Assembly (NCBI GenBank): GCA_025936735.1
Contig: JAICSU010000003.1
Location: forward strand, 1-41,333
Direction of reading: 5' to 3'
DNA length: 41,333 nt
Origin: Amnibacterium sp.
GTDB lineage: Bacteria; Actinomycetota; Actinomycetes; Actinomycetales; Microbacteriaceae
The notes under the pieces are model-generated. The model was given only the letters and a program-made list of their open reading frames with translations. It was not told the origin of the DNA and did not search any database. Positions 32,241 through 40,226 of this stretch are shown piece after piece (within the stretch, counting starts at the first letter, position 1; the number at the start of each line of letters is the position of its first letter). Both the position numbers and the translations under genes were made by a program.

Positions 32241-33671
32241 GTGACGACCGAGCTCCCCACCAGCACCCCGTCCGCCGAGGGGGTCGACGCGGCCGGCATC
32301 GGCCGTTTCCTCGACGCGCTCGAGTCCCTGCCGGGCACCCAGCCGCACGGGTTCGTGCTGCTGCGCCACGGCAAGGTCGTCGCCGAGGGATGGTGGGCGC
32401 CCTTCACCCCGGACCGGCTGCACCTGCTCTACTCGCTGAGCAAGACCTTCACGAGCACGGCCCTCGGCTTCGCCGTCGCCGAGGGGCTCGTCGGCCTCGA
32501 CGATCCGGTCGTCGACCACTTCCCCGAGTTCGAGGCCGAGATCACCGGGCCGCGCAGCCGCCGGATGCGGGTCCGGGACGTGCTGGCGATGTCGAGCGGC
32601 CACCTCGTCGACATGATCAACACCGCCGCCGGCACGGACCCGGGCGAGCCGGTGCGGGGCTTCCTGCTGCACGAGCCGGAGTCCGAGCCCGGCAGCGTCT
32701 TCACCTACAACCAGCCCGCCACCTACGCGGTCGCCGCCATCGTGCAGAAGGAGTCCGGGCAGCGGCTCCTCGACTACCTGCGGCCCCGCCTCCTCGATCC
32801 GATCGGCATCGGGCGGGTCGGCTGGCAGCAGTACCCCGAGGGGCGCGACATGGGCTTCAGCGGCCTGCACGCCACGACCCGCGACGTCGCCCGGCTGGGG
32901 CAGCTCTACCTCGACGGCGGCCGCTGGGGCGGGCGCCAGGTGCTGCCGGAGGGCTGGGCGGACGAGGTGCCGCGCAAGCGCATCGACACCGCGCCCGGCG
33001 AGACCGAGCCCGACTGGGCGCTCGGCTACGGCTACCAGATCTGGATCTCCCGGCACGGCTGGCGGATGGACGGCGCCTTCGGCCAGTTCTGCCTGGTGCT
33101 GCCCGAGCAGGACGCGGTGCTGGCGATCACCGAGGCCGCCGAACCGGCCCAGCCCGTGCTCGAGGCCGTGTGGGAGCACCTGCTGCCGGCGTTCTCCGAC
33201 GGCCCGACCGACGGCGCGGCGGACGCGGCGCTCGCCGAGCGCCTCACGCGGCTCGAGGTGCCGGTGCCGCCCGGCGCCCCGCAGCCGGACGGCGATGCGG
33301 GGGCGTGGACGGGCTCGTACCGCCCGGATGCGGTGAGCGAGGCGCCCTTCGCGGCGGTCGCGCTCGAGCAGGGCGAGGACGGCTGGGCACTCACCGTCGA
33401 CGACGGAGCGCAGCAGGCGCGGCTGCCCGTCGGGCGTCGGGGCTGGTCGACGGTCGAGCGGTCGGGCGGCGTCGCGCCGATGGCGGTGAGCGGCGGCTGG
33501 GCGGGCGACGTGCTCGCGCTCGACCTGATGTTCCTGGAGACGCCGCACCGCATCGAGCTCGAGCTGCGGCGCGACGGACACCGCTTCCGCGCCCGCTGGG
33601 TGCCGGAGCCGCTCGGTTTCCTGCCCGACCAGCGGGCGCTCGGCATGGCGGCGCCCCCGGTGCTCGGGTGA
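32241..33671 (+). CDS. Serine hydrolase (class C beta-lactamase-like)
   Basis: The 476-residue protein has a beta-lactamase/transpeptidase fold with nucleophile motif S65-L-S-K68 (YSLSKTF), the tyrosine motif TYN at 155-157, and RVRDVLAMSSGH and YLRPRLLDPIGI blocks typical of esterase-type family members. An HGWRMDGAFGQF segment stands where the third KTG-like box is expected. There is no signal peptide, so it is cytoplasmic and more likely an esterase or peptidase than an antibiotic-resistance enzyme. The C-terminal 130 residues (after about 350) form an extra beta-rich domain. GTG 32241 has a TAGCGT box 7 nt upstream. Confidence 0.88.
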   Translation: MTTELPTSTPSAEGVDAAGIGRFLDALESLPGTQPHGFVLLRHGKVVAEGWWAPFTPDRLHLLYSLSKTFTSTALGFAVAEGLVGLDDPVVDHFPEFEAEITGPRSRRMRVRDVLAMSSGHLVDMINTAAGTDPGEPVRGFLLHEPESEPGSVFTYNQPATYAVAAIVQKESGQRLLDYLRPRLLDPIGIGRVGWQQYPEGRDMGFSGLHATTRDVARLGQLYLDGGRWGGRQVLPEGWADEVPRKRIDTAPGETEPDWALGYGYQIWISRHGWRMDGAFGQFCLVLPEQDAVLAITEAAEPAQPVLEAVWEHLLPAFSDGPTDGAADAALAERLTRLEVPVPPGAPQPDGDAGAWTGSYRPDAVSEAPFAAVALEQGEDGWALTVDDGAQQARLPVGRRGWSTVERSGGVAPMAVSGGWAGDVLALDLMFLETPHRIELELRRDGHRFRARWVPEPLGFLPDQRALGMAAPPVLG

Positions 33672-33677
33672 GGGTCG

Positions 33678-33757
33678 CGCCGTTCCGGAGAAATCGGCCG
33701 ACACGCCGCGATTCGGCGCCGCGCGACGGCGTGTCGCGCGAGAACTCCGGAACGGCG
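33678..33757. terminator. Two-tier palindrome between converging genes
   Basis: The outer arms CGCCGTTCCGGAG (33678-33690) and CTCCGGAACGGCG (33745-33757) are perfect over 13 bp. The inner arms CGACACGCCG (33699-33708) and CGGCGTGTCG (33727-33736) are perfect over 10 bp. The structure begins 6 bp after the serine-hydrolase stop and ends 10 bp before the FAH stop, so it can serve both strands. Confidence 0.65.
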
Positions 33758-33767
33758 TGAAGGGGAC

Positions 33768-34631
33768 TCAGGCGGTGAAGGTCTGGCGGATGGTGCCGAG
33801 GCCCTCGATCTCGGTCGTCAGCACCTGCCCCGGCTTCAGGAACTCCTGCGGCGAGCGGCCGAGGCCCACGCCGGAGGGGGTGCCGGTGAAGATCAGGTCG
33901 CCCGGCCGCAGCTCGACGACGGCGGAGAGCCGGTGCACGAGCTCGGGCACGGTGAAGACGAGGTCCGCCGTCGTGCCGTCCTGCAGGACCCGCTCCTCGC
34001 CGCCGTCCTCGCTGACGCGGCAGCCGATCCGCAGCGCGTCGAGGTCGTGCCCCGCCCGCAGCTCGTCGATCGTCACGACAGCCGGTCCCGTGGGCGCGTA
34101 GCCGGCGAACGACTTGCCGAGGCCGAACTGGGGCCGGTCGCCGCGGTTCTGCACCGTGCGGTCGGAGAGGTCCTGGCCGACGGTCAGGCCGGCGACCGCG
34201 TCCCAGGTGGCGGGCAGGTCGCGGCCGCCCTCGCCGACGACGGCGACGAGCTCCGCCTCCCAGTCGACGCGGTCGCCCGACAGCCGCACGGTCGTCTCCG
34301 GCCCGGCGAGCGCGGACGGGAACTTCGTGAACACGAGCGGATCCTCCGGCAGCGCCATGCCGGTCTCCTTCGCGTGGTCCGCGTAGTTCAGCCCGATCGC
34401 GAAGACCTGCTGCGGCGCCGGGACGGGGGCGTCGAGACCCGCGCCCTCGACGGGCTGGGCGGCCGGGTCCGCGCCGACGTCGATCCCGCTCGCCCACGCG
34501 GCGAACTCGCGCCAGGCCCGGTAGACCGCCATCGGGTCCGGGCCGAACCGCCCGCTGCTCGCCGTCGCCACGTCGAGCGCGACCCCCTGGCCGAGCAGCA
34601 CCGCCCGTCCGCCCCGATTCGCGATCCGCAT
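33768..34631 (-). CDS. Fumarylacetoacetate hydrolase family protein
   Basis: The 287-residue protein has the FAH C-terminal-type catalytic domain from about residue 75: FAIGLNYADHAKE, the metal ligands in VDWEAELV (Glu125, Glu127), Asp154 in GQDLSDRTVQ, LGKSFAGYAPTGP and LRPGDLIFTGTPSGVG. Such enzymes cleave or decarboxylate acylpyruvates and 2-keto-3-deoxy sugar acids in an Mg/Mn-dependent way. ATG 34631 follows GAGGAGGG, which excludes the long upstream frame. It is one of several sugar-acid-type enzymes nearby but is not in an operon with them. Confidence 0.92.
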   Translation of the reverse strand: MRIANRGGRAVLLGQGVALDVATASSGRFGPDPMAVYRAWREFAAWASGIDVGADPAAQPVEGAGLDAPVPAPQQVFAIGLNYADHAKETGMALPEDPLVFTKFPSALAGPETTVRLSGDRVDWEAELVAVVGEGGRDLPATWDAVAGLTVGQDLSDRTVQNRGDRPQFGLGKSFAGYAPTGPAVVTIDELRAGHDLDALRIGCRVSEDGGEERVLQDGTTADLVFTVPELVHRLSAVVELRPGDLIFTGTPSGVGLGRSPQEFLKPGQVLTTEIEGLGTIRQTFTA

Positions 34632-34696
34632 CGAAAGCCCTCCTCGCATCCGTCCTGCCGCGACGTTAGCGGCAGCGGCCGGTCGCCGCGTCGGAG

Positions 34697-35404
34697 TCAG
34701 CCGAGCAGCGACACCGCGCGCGAGATGACCAGGGCGAGGATCACGAAGGCGGTGAACGCCTCCGTCCCCATCAGCGCCTTCGCCCGATAGGACAGCGGCA
34801 TCACGTCGGTGGGCGAGAACGCCATCGAGTTGGTGAGGGAGAAGTAGAGGTAGTCCACGTAACCGGCCGCCCAGTCCGAATGCTCGGAGGAGCCGACCGC
34901 GACCTCCTCGATCGCGTCGGCGTCCTCGTCCTGCGGGAAGCGGAAGTCGGCCTTCGGCAGGTCGCTGCGCGCGTTGCGTCGCCGGGCGACGGGCCCGCCG
35001 CGGTCCAGCTCCCAGTAGATGAGCGCGAACGCGATGACGTTCGTCGCCCACACCTGCAGCGCCGACAGCAGCACGGCGGGGCCGTCCTTCCGATCGGCGG
35101 TGATCAGCGCGTGGATCAGGATGACGAGCGCGACCTGGTTCGCGAGGAGCAGCACCAGGGACTGCGCGACCGAGAGGATGCGCCCCCAGCGGGTCTGCCT
35201 GTCCATCCGCCGGGGGTTCAGCAGCAGCACCGGCACGAGGAGCACGACTCCCAGGCCCACGACCGCGGCGCGCAGCAGCAGCGGCACGGAGCTGGGGAGC
35301 GTTCCGTACGCGGTGAGCGCCACCGCGAGCGCGCCGATCGCCGGCCACCGGGACTCGGCCATCGCCGTGCGCCGCGGCGGCGACGCCGCTCTCCGGCCGC
35401 TCAT
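34697..35404 (-). CDS. Membrane protein with potassium-channel-like pore region (DUF1345-like)
   Basis: The 235-residue protein has four to five hydrophobic helices (about 22-36, 42-62, 78-102, 113-132 and 212-232). A charged loop (133-178) comes before YVDYLYFSLTNSMAFSPTDVMP (182-203). Placement of Y-x-Y-F-S-x-T before and D-x-x-P after mirrors the pore helix and filter of potassium channels, but TVGYG is replaced by MAFSP, so selectivity, if any, differs. The last helix (GTEAFTAFVILALVISRAV) would be the inner helix. I recall similar proteins labelled hypothetical or DUF1345. ATG 35404 is the start. It is divergent from the alpha/beta hydrolase. Confidence 0.75.
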   Translation of the reverse strand: MSGRRAASPPRRTAMAESRWPAIGALAVALTAYGTLPSSVPLLLRAAVVGLGVVLLVPVLLLNPRRMDRQTRWGRILSVAQSLVLLLANQVALVILIHALITADRKDGPAVLLSALQVWATNVIAFALIYWELDRGGPVARRRNARSDLPKADFRFPQDEDADAIEEVAVGSSEHSDWAAGYVDYLYFSLTNSMAFSPTDVMPLSYRAKALMGTEAFTAFVILALVISRAVSLLG

Positions 35405-35504
35405 GGCCGAAGTCTCGCCGGACCGGTCCGCGCTCCTCGGCGCGCCGCGCCGTGGGGAGCGGTTGCGGAGGCGCCACGCCCCGCCGCGCGAGGGGCGAGG
35501 CCTC

Positions 35505-35510
35505 TACCGT
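35505..35510 (+). promoter_or_regulatory. Candidate -10 box (TACCGT) for the alpha/beta hydrolase
   Basis: TACCGT is followed by GAACGG and ATG 35517, the 6-nt leaderless spacing. It also settles the start against the much longer upstream frame. Confidence 0.45.
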
Positions 35511-35516
35511 GAACGG

Positions 35517-36329
35517 ATGACCACCCGGCACGAGCTCCGCACTCCGGATGGGCGCACCCTGCAGGTCGCGGACGCGGGCGGCGACGCGCCGGTCGTGATC
35601 TGGCACGCCGGCTCGCCGCAGACCGGTGCGCTGATCGCGCCCGTCCTCGCCGCCGCCGAGGCCGCAGGCGTACGGCTCGTCACCTGGGCGCGCCCGGGGT
35701 ACGGGGCCTCCACCCGACGGCCCGGCCGCTCGGTCGCCGACGCGGCCGCCGACACGGCGGTCGTCGCGGACGCGCTCCGGCTCGGGCGCTTCGCCGCGGT
35801 GGGGTACTCGGGCGGCGGACCGCACGCCATCGCCGGGGCGGCGCTGCTCCCCGAGCGGGTGTCGGCGGTCGCCACCCTCGCCGGCATCGCACCCGACCCG
35901 GGATCCGACGACTGGTTCGCCGGCATGGCGTCCCCGGCCGCGCTGCGGGCCGCGCGCGCCGGGCTGGACGCCCGCGCCGCCCTGCCCGACGACTTCGACC
36001 CCGCGAGCTTCGTCGAGGCCGACTGGGCCGCCCTCGACGGGCCCTGGGCCGCCCTCGGCGAGGACGCGCAGGCGGGAGGCCGGGAGGGCCCGTTCGGCCT
36101 GGTCGACGACGACGTCGCGTTCGCCCACGCCTGGGGGATCGACCTCGCGGACGTGCGGGCGCCCGTGCTGCTCGTGCAGGGCGACGCCGACCGGGTCGTG
36201 CCGCCGGCGCACGTCCGCCTGCTCGCCGCCGGGCTGCCGCAGGCCGAGGTCCGGATCCGGCCCGGTGACGGCCACGTCAGCGTGCTCGCCGCGCTGCCGG
36301 AGGTGCTCGCGTGGGCCGGCCGCGCCTGA
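35517..36329 (+). CDS. Alpha/beta-fold hydrolase
   Basis: The 270-residue enzyme has nucleophile elbow GYSGGG with Ser98, an oxyanion-loop HAGSP at 30-34, acid Asp in LVQGDADRVVP and His in GDGHVSVL near the C-terminus. The GYSGGGPHA form is common in actinobacterial hydrolases of unknown substrate. The frame extends upstream of 35517, but the TACCGT box and the family-like N-terminus (MTTRHELRTPDGRTLQVAD) support this start. Its stop lies inside a hairpin shared with the converging gene. Confidence 0.9.
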   Translation: MTTRHELRTPDGRTLQVADAGGDAPVVIWHAGSPQTGALIAPVLAAAEAAGVRLVTWARPGYGASTRRPGRSVADAAADTAVVADALRLGRFAAVGYSGGGPHAIAGAALLPERVSAVATLAGIAPDPGSDDWFAGMASPAALRAARAGLDARAALPDDFDPASFVEADWAALDGPWAALGEDAQAGGREGPFGLVDDDVAFAHAWGIDLADVRAPVLLVQGDADRVVPPAHVRLLAAGLPQAEVRIRPGDGHVSVLAALPEVLAWAGRA

Positions 36330-36353
36330 CGCTCGTCCGTCGGCCTCAGGCGC
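36322..36353. terminator. Hairpin formed by the two stop-codon regions of converging genes
   Basis: GCGCCTGA (36322-36329) and TCAGGCGC (36346-36353) are perfect inverted repeats, each containing the stop codon of one of the two converging genes, with a 16-nt loop. A stem that includes both stops is a compact bidirectional terminator candidate. Confidence 0.55.
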
Positions 36354-36873
36354 CCTCGGGCGGATGCAGCAGCAGCTCGACCCGTTCCGCGAGGTACGGC
36401 GCGAAGGGGGCCGCTGCGTCGTCGCCGAGCGACGCGCTCCAGCGCACGAGCACCCGACCGTCGCGCAGCAGCAGCGGGCCGGCGCCGGTGCGCAGCGCCT
36501 CCGCCTCGAGCGGGATCGGGACGGCGTCGTAGTTCACGGTCTCGCCCCGCGCGAAGGGACCGCGGAACGCGGCGGCGCGGTGCTCGCGCCGGTCCTCCAC
36601 CGACACGGCCATGTGCCCCGGATGGCCCGGCTCGACCGCGCGCGTGATCCCGCCGGTCGCGCGCAGCGAGCCGTCGGCGGCGAGCAGCACGACGCCGAGG
36701 CGCCACACCCGGCCGAGCGGCCGCATCCGCGCCGGCCGGTCGATCAGCAGCACCCGGTGGGCGGGGACGAACTCGGCGAGCGCCTCGTCACGCGCGCCGG
36801 CCGCCCCGAGCTCGGCCGCGGTCCGCTGGACCAGGTCGCGGGCCGCCGCGACCGCGTCGTCGTCGGCGCTCAT
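36346..36873 (-). CDS. Conserved actinobacterial protein of unknown function
   Basis: The 175-residue protein has a helical start (MSADDDAVAAARDLVQRTAAELG), then LAEFVPAHRVLLIDRPARMRPLGRVWRLGVVLLAADGSLRATGGITRAVEPGHPGH and a C-terminal RVLVRWSASLGDDAAAPFAPYLAERVELLLHPPEG. I recall similar Microbacteriaceae proteins labelled 'glutaminase', but I see no glutaminase active-site pattern. It has no Nudix box and no signal peptide. ATG 36873 overlaps the Gfo/Idh stop (ATGA), so the two are coupled. Confidence 0.7.
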   Translation of the reverse strand: MSADDDAVAAARDLVQRTAAELGAAGARDEALAEFVPAHRVLLIDRPARMRPLGRVWRLGVVLLAADGSLRATGGITRAVEPGHPGHMAVSVEDRREHRAAAFRGPFARGETVNYDAVPIPLEAEALRTGAGPLLLRDGRVLVRWSASLGDDAAAPFAPYLAERVELLLHPPEGA

Positions 36874-37916
36874 GTGGTCCAGCCGGGCGGATCCGCGTAG
36901 CCGATCTGGTGCCGGGCCGCGTCGAGCGTCTCCAGCACGGCGATCGCGGACGCCGACGGATGGTCCGGATGCTCGGTGCGCCCCTCGGCGATCGCGCGGG
37001 CGACGGCGGCGGCCTCGTAGCAGAGGCCGTGCCGGTACGGCCGGTCGAACGGGTCGTCCCAGCGGTCCCGCACACCGCCGTCCGGACCGACGAGGGTGAG
37101 CCCGCTCGCCGCCCAGAAGGGCGCCGTCACCTCGATGCGCGCCGCCGCCCCGACGACGGTCGCCCGCCAGGCCGTCCGGCCGCGCAAGCCGGCGGTGGCG
37201 ACGCCCTGCGCGTCGCCGGCCTCGAGCAGCAGGGTCGCCTGCTCGTCCACCCCCGTCGGCCCGAGCAGGCCGCGGGCGGTCACCCTGTCCGGCGTGCCGA
37301 GCACCAGCTGCGACCACCAGGCGACGTACACGCCGAGGTCGAGCAGGGCTCCTCCGCCCTGCGCGGGGTCGAGCAGGCGGCTGTTGGGATCCGAGGTCCC
37401 GCCGCCGGCGAAGTCGGCCGTCGCGAGCGACAGCGGACCGAGCGCGCCGCGCTCGAGCACCTGGGCGACGACGTCGGTCTGCGGCAGGAACCTCGTCCAC
37501 ATCGCCTCCATGGCGAAGACGCCCGCCGCCGCGGCCGCGTCGAAGATCGTGCGGGCCAGCGCCGCGGTCACGGCGACCGGCTTCTCGATCAGCACGTGCT
37601 TGCCTGCGGCGATGGCGAGCAGGGCGTTGCGGGCGTGCTCGCTGTGCGGCGTCGCGACGTAGACGACGTCCACCTCCGGGTCGTCGACCAGTGCGTCGTA
37701 GCCGACGTGCGCCCGGGGCACGTCGTGGCGGGCGGCGAAGGAGGCCGCGCGCTCCGCGCTGCGGGAGCCCACCGCGACGACCCTCTGGCCGGTGTGCCGC
37801 TGCAGCGCCTCGACGAAGTCGCCGGCGATCTCGCCGGGGCCGAGCACGCCCCAGCGGAGCACGGGTGCGTCGGCGGGGTCGGGGGTGCGCGGCGGGGGCA
37901 GCAGGAGATCGGGCAC
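36870..37916 (-). CDS. Gfo/Idh/MocA-family oxidoreductase
   Basis: The 348-residue enzyme has an N-terminal Rossmann domain (GVLGPGEIAGDF near residue 25, VVAVGSRSAERA, VDVVYVATPHSEHARNA) and the EKPVAVT motif with the conserved Lys used in catalysis. The C-terminal alpha/beta domain contains GGGALLDLGVY-x-x-W, where the Asp/His pair of the family usually sits. It oxidises or reduces a sugar or cyclic polyol with NAD(P). GTG 37916 is chosen with CAGAAT 6 nt upstream. The longer frame to 38642 is antisense to the SGNH gene. It is co-translated with the unknown gene downstream. Confidence 0.9.
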   Translation of the reverse strand: MPDLLLPPPRTPDPADAPVLRWGVLGPGEIAGDFVEALQRHTGQRVVAVGSRSAERAASFAARHDVPRAHVGYDALVDDPEVDVVYVATPHSEHARNALLAIAAGKHVLIEKPVAVTAALARTIFDAAAAAGVFAMEAMWTRFLPQTDVVAQVLERGALGPLSLATADFAGGGTSDPNSRLLDPAQGGGALLDLGVYVAWWSQLVLGTPDRVTARGLLGPTGVDEQATLLLEAGDAQGVATAGLRGRTAWRATVVGAAARIEVTAPFWAASGLTLVGPDGGVRDRWDDPFDRPYRHGLCYEAAAVARAIAEGRTEHPDHPSASAIAVLETLDAARHQIGYADPPGWTT

Positions 37917-37997
37917 GCCGTCATTCTGGCCGTTCCCGCCGCGACGACCTCCCGCCGAGAGTGGCACGGAGCGCCCTTCCCGGTGCACGCTGAGTCC

Positions 37998-38726
37998 GTG
38001 CAGCTGGCCGCCCGGGTCGTGACCCCCATGCTCGTCTCCGTCGCGCTCACCGGTGCCGCGCTCGCGCAGCCCACGTCGGGGTCCCGGAGCGTGTACGCCA
38101 TCGGCGACTCGTGGGCGGCCGGGCTGTACGCCGACCCCGCCCACGCCCTGATCCAGGACGCCGCGGACGACCTCGGCGCAACCGCCACGGTGGACGGGGA
38201 ATCCGGCTCCGGCTACCTGGTCGCTCCGCCGGGCAGGAGCACCTATCCGGCTCGTGCCCGGCGGATCCCGCCGGGCACGGACGCGGACCTCGTGATCGTG
38301 CAGGGCGGCAGCAACGACGACCGGGCCGACCTCCGCGCGCTCCCCGGCGCCGTGGAGCAGACCGTGGACGGGATCAGGCACGCCCTCCCGGACGCCGCCA
38401 TCGTGCTGCTCGGCCCCGGGCCCGACCCGTGGCCCGTGACCGGCCTGCAGCGGACGGTCGACACGATCATCGGGGCCGAGGCCGCCCGCCTCGGCGTCCG
38501 AGCCGTCTCCCCGCTGCGCGAGGGGTGGTTCACGGCGGGGGACGTCGACGAGCTCATCGACCCCGTCACCGCCCATCCGACCGTCGAGGGGGACGCGGTG
38601 CTCGGGGCGGACCTCGCCGGTGACCTCCGCCGGGGCGCCCACGGCTCCCGGCGGGCGCCTGCCCTCACCTGGCCCACCCCGCCGGCCCAGCGGACGACGC
38701 GGTCGCGCGTGAGGGGCCGGCTCTGA
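37998..38726 (+). CDS. Secreted SGNH/GDSL hydrolase
   Basis: The 242-residue protein has a short N-terminal signal-type hydrophobic segment (about 5-24, ending ALAQP), then block I YAIGDSWAAG with Ser38, block III VIVQGGSNDD with Asn, and block V HPTVEGD with the catalytic His preceded by Asp in DPVTAHP. Such enzymes deacylate lipids, esters or polysaccharides outside the cell. GTG 37998 lies 6 nt after CACGCT. The start is uncertain because a later ATG would shorten the signal. It is divergent from the Gfo/Idh gene. Confidence 0.88.
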   Translation: MQLAARVVTPMLVSVALTGAALAQPTSGSRSVYAIGDSWAAGLYADPAHALIQDAADDLGATATVDGESGSGYLVAPPGRSTYPARARRIPPGTDADLVIVQGGSNDDRADLRALPGAVEQTVDGIRHALPDAAIVLLGPGPDPWPVTGLQRTVDTIIGAEAARLGVRAVSPLREGWFTAGDVDELIDPVTAHPTVEGDAVLGADLAGDLRRGAHGSRRAPALTWPTPPAQRTTRSRVRGRL

Positions 38727-38731
38727 GTCGG

Positions 38732-39358
38732 GTGCCGGACCTCGCGCGGTTCTTCGAGCTGCTCGACGCCGTGCCCGTCGCGCCCGACGCCGAGGCGCTC
38801 TGGGACCCGGGCACGCCGGAGGGCGCCCTGCGGCGGGCGAACCTGCGGCACTACCTGCACCTCGTCGCGGACGCCGACACGGCGCTCATCGCCGAGGCGC
38901 CCGGCCACCGCGGCGCGACCGTGACGGGGGTGCCGTTCCTCAGCCTGCGCGAGCTGAACGCCCGTCCCGGACCGATCACCGGCGACCCGGAGGGCGACGG
39001 CTTCGCCCTCCCCGCGGGGCCCGCGCCGGCGTGGGAGGCGTCCTCCGCCGTCGTCTGGGCGGCGCTCGCGCGGTGGGGACGCCCGCTGCCGGTCTCCTGG
39101 CCGGTCGCGCCGCACCATCCCTTCCGGGCGGGCGACCGGTCCACGAACCGCACGCCGCGCCCGGCCGAGGTGCGGGAGGGGCTGCCGGTCACGCTCGAGC
39201 TGCTCGCCGCGTTCCGCATCCGCCGCGTCGTGGCGGTCGGCCGGAAGGCGGAGGCGGCGCTCGCGGCGGCCGGCGTGACCGCGGTCCCCGTCCGTCATCC
39301 CGCCCAGGGCGGCGCGGCGCGGTTCACGGCCGGCCTGCTGCGGCTCGCGCCCGGCTGA
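38732..39358 (+). CDS. Uracil-DNA glycosylase superfamily protein
   Basis: The 208-residue protein has LIAEAPGHRGATVTGVPFLS (about 51-71), matching the family 4/5-type 'GEAPG' motif and the following G-x-PF. It also has RTPRPAEVREG as the central region and VRHPAQGG (about 187-194) in place of the HPS motif that contacts the minor groove. No four-Cys iron-sulfur cluster pattern is visible, so it is not a canonical family 4 enzyme. It may repair deaminated or damaged bases, but family activity is untested here. GTG 38732 lies 5 bp after the SGNH stop, so the two may be co-transcribed. Confidence 0.8.
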   Translation: MPDLARFFELLDAVPVAPDAEALWDPGTPEGALRRANLRHYLHLVADADTALIAEAPGHRGATVTGVPFLSLRELNARPGPITGDPEGDGFALPAGPAPAWEASSAVVWAALARWGRPLPVSWPVAPHHPFRAGDRSTNRTPRPAEVREGLPVTLELLAAFRIRRVVAVGRKAEAALAAAGVTAVPVRHPAQGGAARFTAGLLRLAPG

Positions 39359-39572
39359 CCCCAGGAACCCCCGGGCGCACGAACGGGGGCGGGCGGAGCG
39401 GGCCGTTCCGCGCCAGGATCGGAACCGCGCACCTGCGACTCGCGGTCCCGCACCCTCTCGGATGCGGCCCGCGGCGTGGACCATGTGCGAGCACCGACGT
39501 TCGACGCGCCGGTCGTCCAGCCGATCCACGGTTCCGCGACGGCCCGCGGTCCCCGATCCGCGGGAGGACCAG

Positions 39573-40190
39573 ATGAGGCGGAGACCCGCGCAGGTCGGCC
39601 TCGACGAGCTCGTCGAGGCGGCCGTCGCCGTCGCGTTCGACGACGGTCTCCACGCCGTGACCGCGACCACGGTCGCGGCACGGGCCGGCACCACGCCGAA
39701 GGTGGTGCTGCACCACCGCCCCGACATGTCGGCGTTCGTCGCCGAGGTGTTCCAGATGATCGTCGTCGCCGAGCTCGCCGAGGTGAAGCGGGTGGTGCTC
39801 GCCCACCCGGCCCCGCCCGTCCAGCTCTCGGTGCTGCTCGAGACCCTCGCGCTGCCCGTCCGGCTGGACGTCGACGCGGTCTGGCTCGAGGCGTGGAGCC
39901 TCGGCCGCCGCAACCTCGCGCTGGGTGCCGCCGTGCGCGCCGAGGAGGGGGCATGGCACACGTTCGTCGCCGCCGTCATCCGCCGGGGCGTCCGGTCCGC
40001 CGACTTCCTGCCCGCCGACCCCGAGACGGTCGCCCACCTCCTCCTCGCCGTCATCGACGGCGTGAACGCCTACTCGCTCGTCGGCTACCACTCGGAGATC
40101 GACCGGATGCGGCTGCTCACCGCCGTCGTGCGCAGCGAGCTCGGCGTCGTCGCCGGGACGGAGCCGGCGGATCGGGTCACCCAGGGCTGA
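39573..40190 (+). CDS. TetR-family transcriptional regulator
   Basis: The 205-residue protein has the N-terminal HTH (LDELVEAAVAVAFDDGLHAVTATTVAARAGTTPKVVLHH, about 10-48) of the TetR/AcrR type, with an all-helical ligand domain ending QG. ATG 39573 has GGGAGGACC just upstream, while the frame from 39462 begins in low-complexity sequence. The 214 bp upstream contain a GTTCCG/CGGAAC inverted pair near 39405-39425 that could be an operator. No target gene is evident, since the next gene is folP. Confidence 0.88.
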   Translation: MRRRPAQVGLDELVEAAVAVAFDDGLHAVTATTVAARAGTTPKVVLHHRPDMSAFVAEVFQMIVVAELAEVKRVVLAHPAPPVQLSVLLETLALPVRLDVDAVWLEAWSLGRRNLALGAAVRAEEGAWHTFVAAVIRRGVRSADFLPADPETVAHLLLAVIDGVNAYSLVGYHSEIDRMRLLTAVVRSELGVVAGTEPADRVTQG

Positions 40191-40210
40191 GGCGAGCGCC
40201 GGGGAATCGC

Positions 40211-40216
40211 TACCCT
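40211..40216 (+). promoter_or_regulatory. Candidate -10 box (TACCCT) for folP-folB
   Basis: TACCCT ends 10 nt before ATG 40227, and the short leader contains GCGGGA. This is close to the leaderless pattern but with a slightly longer spacer. Confidence 0.4.
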
Positions 40217-40226
40217 GGCGGGACCC

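Noticed and set aside
32241-33671. Antibiotic-resistance beta-lactamase.
   Set aside because: No signal peptide and an esterase-like family pattern, so a resistance role is not supported.
36346-36873. Nudix hydrolase call for the unknown protein next to the Gfo/Idh gene.
   Set aside because: The GxxxxxE...REUxEE box is absent. Only the general strand pattern is suggestive.
39359-39572. A gene in the 214-bp gap before the tetR gene.
   Set aside because: Only low-complexity short frames occur, with no ribosome site. The GTTCCG/CGGAAC pair is too short to call with confidence.
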